Shown: positions 20,042 through 23,250 of the stretch, piece by piece
Position numbering within the stretch: the stretch's first letter is position 1
How the letters are laid out: the number at the start of each line of letters is the position of its first letter
Assembly (NCBI GenBank): GCA_001584585.1
Contig: LSYV01000190.1
Coordinates: forward strand, 1-23,250
Source: Gonium pectorale
Taxonomy: Eukaryota; Chlorophyta; Chlorophyceae; Chlamydomonadales; Volvocaceae
Reading direction: 5' to 3'
Length of the DNA: 23,250 nt
Translations under genes and position numbers: made by a program
Notes under the pieces: generated by a model
What the model was told of the DNA's origin: nothing
The model's input: only the letters and a program-made list of their open reading frames with translations
Databases searched by the model: none

Positions 20042-20077
20042 GGCATTCTAGTGAGGGACAGCTGCTGTAGTACAGAA
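19997..20077 (-). repeat. Right 81-bp inverted terminal repeat of the DIRS-like element
   Basis: Exact inverted copy of 18417-18497. The RT/RNase H remnant on the minus strand begins inside it. Confidence 0.95.
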
Positions 20078-21389
20078 CCCACAACGAGCTGCAGTTTCTT
20101 ACTGCCAGGCAATGTTGCTGTGGAACAGAAAGCTTGCGCTGGTTCCAGTATGATGGGTTGCTGGCTGGCGGTACCGGGTCACAACGCACTAACGTGGCAC
20201 AACCGTGTGGCCAAACGGATCCGCGGGGCTGTGAGCCATGGACCTCGGCACCGCGTGTCTCGTTCCGTGGCGCTGGCTGAAAGCCTGCCGGGCGCAGGCC
20301 AGGTGGGTCAGGAAGCCTTGCGGGGTCGGTGTAGACTGTAGAGACTGCCTAAGCGGGAGCGGTATGTTGCCTGGCTATAGCACGACCATCGCTCCAACAG
20401 ATGCCTGCTCCCACGCCGGGAGGGCTGGAGCGACTTGGTTTGGGCCATCCGCATGTGGCTCGTGTGCCCTGTCCCTTTCGCAGTAGTATGAAACGCTGCA
20501 ATGGGGCCTTCCCCCGCCCCGCTTCCTCGCAGAACTTGCAGCAACTGATGTCGCATAGAAGCCAAGCAACTCGTACAGCAGCAAGCATTAAGTGGCCATG
20601 GACTCCTATACGCCCATACGACTGTACGGCGACACGTACGACGGGGTAGGCCCTCACGAACATGCATCCACCATGTACGGTGCTCGCAGTCGCCCTGGCG
20701 TTCGCCGGATCACGAGAGGTGCTCGTCGAGTGTGGCCCACGCCGGCCGGCTGTGGCCCGTCTTCCACGCCAAAGCCACGCGACATCCTTCCCCCACGTGC
20801 GGTGTGTGGTGGGGCGCCTTGCGATGGCCCGCATGCGCAGCACGGCCGCACCCTCCGAAGAGGGCCCTCCTGCCATCAGCCACGCTGGAGTACAAGGCCG
20901 CCACCAAAGCCAGCCCCCGGGCCCCCCCCCCGCCCCAACTATGCACCGGCCGCGTGGCCGTATCGCGGACTCTTGCGCCACCGGCTCCGCAGCACACGTG
21001 CGCGAGCTGCCAGGCCCCGCTGCCAGGCACAGCACCCCCGCGACCCTCTCCCACGGTCACCCCCGCATCCCCTCAACGCGGGAGACCCGTCCTCGGCCTC
21101 CTGGAGAGAGATTCCTATGGTTCGAGGGTGTGAGGCATGGAGGGGCAAGTCCCACCCTTTCCTTATGAAACCCCTTTCAGGCTGGCCTACAGGGGGGCCG
21201 AGCCCCCGCGGGCGCCCACACGCACGGCTGCCACTGCTCCCGGCAGCTGCGTCGACACACGCCACGCTTGCCCCGGCCCGTCGCCAACGACCAACCAGTC
21301 GAGGGCCTACACCTCAAACCCCCCCCCCCAAACGCCCTTACAGCGCCTGCGTTACACTACACGACGCGACACGACACGACCGCCCGCCG
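20078..21389. other. Intergenic region with no recognised gene
   Basis: Between the DIRS-like element and the carrier stop codon I see no protein motif, RNA gene or clear repeat. Long open frames on both strands have Arg/Pro/Ala composition typical of GC-rich shadow reading. The right end (about 21320-21389) is the 3' UTR of the carrier gene. Confidence 0.5.
21338..21356 (-). terminator. Two TGTAA polyadenylation signals for the SLC25A38-like gene
   Basis: On the minus strand TGTAA occurs at 21356-21352 and 21342-21338, about 34-50 nt beyond the TAG stop at 21392-21390. TGTAA is the usual volvocine polyadenylation signal. Confidence 0.7.
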
Positions 21390-23250
21390 CTACCGGCCAG
21401 CCTCGTTGGCCCGGCGCTGCCCCTCCCACGCCTCCTTGGCCGCCACCCCGAGCGCGCTGATCCGCGGCACCAGCTCCTCGTACAGCGTCCACACCAGCGC
21501 CGTCTGGGTGGTGCGCTTCAGGATGCGCGGCGCGGCGCCTGCGCGGGGGAGGGGAGGGGAGGGGAGGGCAGTGGGGTTGGAAGGCATTTGGAAGGCATAG
21601 GGAAGCCATCGGGAGGGGCGCATGCCTCTCCCGACCGTCGAAACAACTCAGAGCTGAGGGGCGAAGGAGGTTCTCCAGGCGTGGGCGCGAAGCGCCGCCC
21701 GCCCTCCCTGGTGGTCCTGCGCATGTATGGACCATTAGGCCGGTGGTACGGGAGGGGAGGGCCAGGGGCCGGGCGGATGGGTGGCAGCGGGGTGGGGCGG
21801 GGGCTAGAGCAGCGTGGGCCCCATGCCCAGGCACCCCATCCATGGGTTAGCTGCGCAACGACCGGGAGACCCGTGGGCCCATGGTGCCGTAGCCGACCCC
21901 ATGCCAGAGCAGCACAGACAGGACTGGGGACGTGGCGAGGGGGTGCAAAGTTGCCTCACCTGCTACAGCTTGCGATAGCTTGGGGCGCATGCCGTGACCT
22001 TGCAGGTCACCAGGTTAATTTGCGAAGCCCAAGACCCTGCGGTACGCGTGTACTGAGCCCCCGCATTCCCGTGTCCGAAGTCAGCAGCCGCCAAAGCTCT
22101 TTACCATCGCGCCAGCGTCACCCCCACCGCCCCACCGCGGCCCAGAACTGGCACTGTCCCCGCTGATCCATTCACCGCACCCCAGCCCTCCTCGAGCGCC
22201 AGTGTGCGTGTAGGAGGGCTGAGGTGCCCCCACCTCTCTGGGGTGCCCACACCTCTCGCCCACTCACCAATCATGAGTGCCGACGGGCCCTGCTGCCGAA
22301 CCGCCGCAAAGAGCGTGCTCCACGCGCTGGCGGCCGCTGCCGCCCCCGCAGTCGCCGCCCCGCCGAGCCCCACCCCCACCCCCAGCTGCATGCGCGTTCG
22401 CACGACGTCAGCCGGCTGCGTCAGCAGCGTCGCCGCCACCGCCGCCACCACGCCGCTGGCAAAGTTGACCGCCGCCTGGGGCCGCCCCTCGCCGGACAGG
22501 CCCTCTTTGAGCCGAGTGTAGAACATGTAGTACAGGCCTGGCGGTTGGCGGTTGACACACGGATCAAGAGGTCGACGGTTAGGTACGGCACGGCAATTCG
22601 TGCCATATCATAAATTCATGTGGTTTGAGAGGGATGCGGGATGAGTGGGCGGTCGGGGACCCATGCGGAGGCGCGCAACGCCATGAGCTGGGTCACCTGC
22701 CGGCCGCGTTACGCTACGCTTGCCCCGGATGGCCGGTGCCCGGGCGCAGCCTGGGAGGGGGACTTGCTGCTGCGCTGCGCTGCGCTTCGTCACCCACACG
22801 CCCACAGATCCTGGTGCCGGCATCGTCGTGCCGCTTGCTGTCCGCCCTTGCCTGCCCGCGCCGCGTTGATAAGGGCAGACCGCCGCTGCCGCCCGGCCCC
22901 CTGCTTTAGGAGACGGCCACCCCTGCCGCCACCGCCGCCGTGCTGCCGCCCCGCCGAGCCAGGCCCCGGAGGCCGAGGCCGCCTCACCCGAGTACGGCGC
23001 GTTGGTCAGCACGGTGGGCCACACGCCGCGGAACAGGCCGCGGACGCCCTCCGTCCGGACGATGGTCGACAGCGCGTGGAAGGTATCGCGGTACTGCGGC
23101 ACGCCCGCCGCCGCCGCAGCAGCAGCAGCCCCTGCCGTCGACGCGGCGGCGCCGCTGGCGGCCCTGGCGGCGTTCGCTGCCGCCGCCGCGGCAGACGACG
23201 ATGCGGCCGCCTGCGCCGCGGTGCCGGCGGACGCCGCCGCAGCGGCTGCG
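21390..23250 (-). CDS. SLC25A38-like mitochondrial glycine carrier, 5' part outside window
   Basis: Three exons are visible: window edge to 22988, 22537-22268 and 21538-21390, all joined in phase 1. The first ends VRGLFRGVWPTVLTNAPYSG and the join continues LYYMFYTRLKEGL, the distinctive second-repeat block of SLC25A38/Hem25. Exon 2 has NFASGVVAAVAATLL followed by the third carrier signature TQPADVVRTRMQL. The last exon reads PRILKRTTQTALVWTLYEEL, then a 27-residue tail. SLC25A38 proteins sit in the inner mitochondrial membrane and import glycine for 5-aminolevulinate synthesis in animals and fungi. Algae make 5-aminolevulinate from glutamate, so here the role may be one-carbon or photorespiratory glycine exchange (inference). 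An Ala-rich stretch of ~45 residues precedes VPQYRDTFHALSTIVRTEG. The first carrier repeat is off the window. Confidence 0.88.

Larger units (their letters stand above)
18417..20077 (-). mobile_element. Internally deleted DIRS-like (tyrosine recombinase) retroelement
   Basis: The 1661-bp segment is bounded by identical 81-bp inverted repeats and encodes, in one orientation, a short tail of a reverse transcriptase/RNase H frame followed by a complete tyrosine recombinase. DIRS elements have inverted or split terminal repeats, RT-RNase H and a tyrosine recombinase in this order, and make no target-site duplication; none is seen here. Most of the gag and RT region is missing, apparently deleted just inside the right arm. 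The perfect arms suggest recent activity or arm conversion. A Crypton is less likely, because Cryptons lack such repeats and RT remnants. Confidence 0.75.

Noticed and set aside
18417..20077. Crypton-type DNA transposon
   Set aside because: Cryptons carry only a recombinase without long inverted repeats. The 81-bp inverted arms and the PLWPTRDWW remnant fit a DIRS-like element better.
20592..22166. 524-codon plus-strand open frame
   Set aside because: It is Arg/Pro/Ala-rich with no motif and overlaps the introns and last exon of the well-supported carrier gene on the other strand. It is a GC-driven shadow.
1..23250. CRISPR array, rRNA or bacterial operon structure
   Set aside because: No regularly spaced repeats, no rRNA-like segments and no Shine-Dalgarno-spaced gene strings. 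Spliced genes indicate a eukaryotic nuclear genome.

Overview
The window is nuclear DNA of a green alga, most likely a chlamydomonadalean/volvocine species. The evidence is very high GC, genes split into many short exons by 100-700 nt introns with GTGAG/GTGGG donors and C-rich CAG acceptors, alanine/glycine-rich insertions inside conserved domains, an F-box/ankyrin gene of the type expanded in these algae, TGTAA polyadenylation signals, and a tyrosine-recombinase (DIRS-type) transposon remnant. Most long open frames are GC-driven shadows; the gene models below were built by hand from protein motifs plus splice sites with matching phases.

Layout. (1) 9832 down to 1, minus strand: one large gene of 16 visible exons (at least ~1600 codons, 3' end outside the window) encoding an acidic N-terminus, coiled coil, IQ motif, helical middle region and leucine-rich repeats, the architecture of LRRIQ1. 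(2) 9833-10603: non-coding. (3) 10604-11083: a broken extra copy of the last exon and 3' flank of the oxidoreductase gene that lies further right. (4) 11211-12943, plus strand: an F-box/ankyrin gene with one in-frame TAG in an otherwise intact reading frame. (5) 17349 down to 13425, minus strand: an eight-exon, ~541-residue FAD/NAD(P)H oxidoreductase of the AIFM2/FSP1/AMID family. (6) 17413-18418: a 1.0 kb element bounded by 162-bp inverted repeats, ending 63 bp upstream of the oxidoreductase start codon. (7) 18417-20077: a deleted DIRS-like element with perfect 81-bp inverted ends, a 363-codon tyrosine recombinase and a scrap of the reverse transcriptase/RNase H frame. (8) 20078-21389: no gene recognised. 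(9) 23250 down to 21390, minus strand: the 3' part of an SLC25A38-type mitochondrial glycine carrier, 5' end outside the window.

The host genes do not form a pathway; they look like ordinary neighbours. The unusual part is 17.4-20.1 kb, where two different inverted-repeat elements lie end to end directly upstream of a metabolic gene. The other local rearrangement is the duplicated oxidoreductase tail flanking the F-box/ankyrin gene. All splice models are inferred without transcript data.
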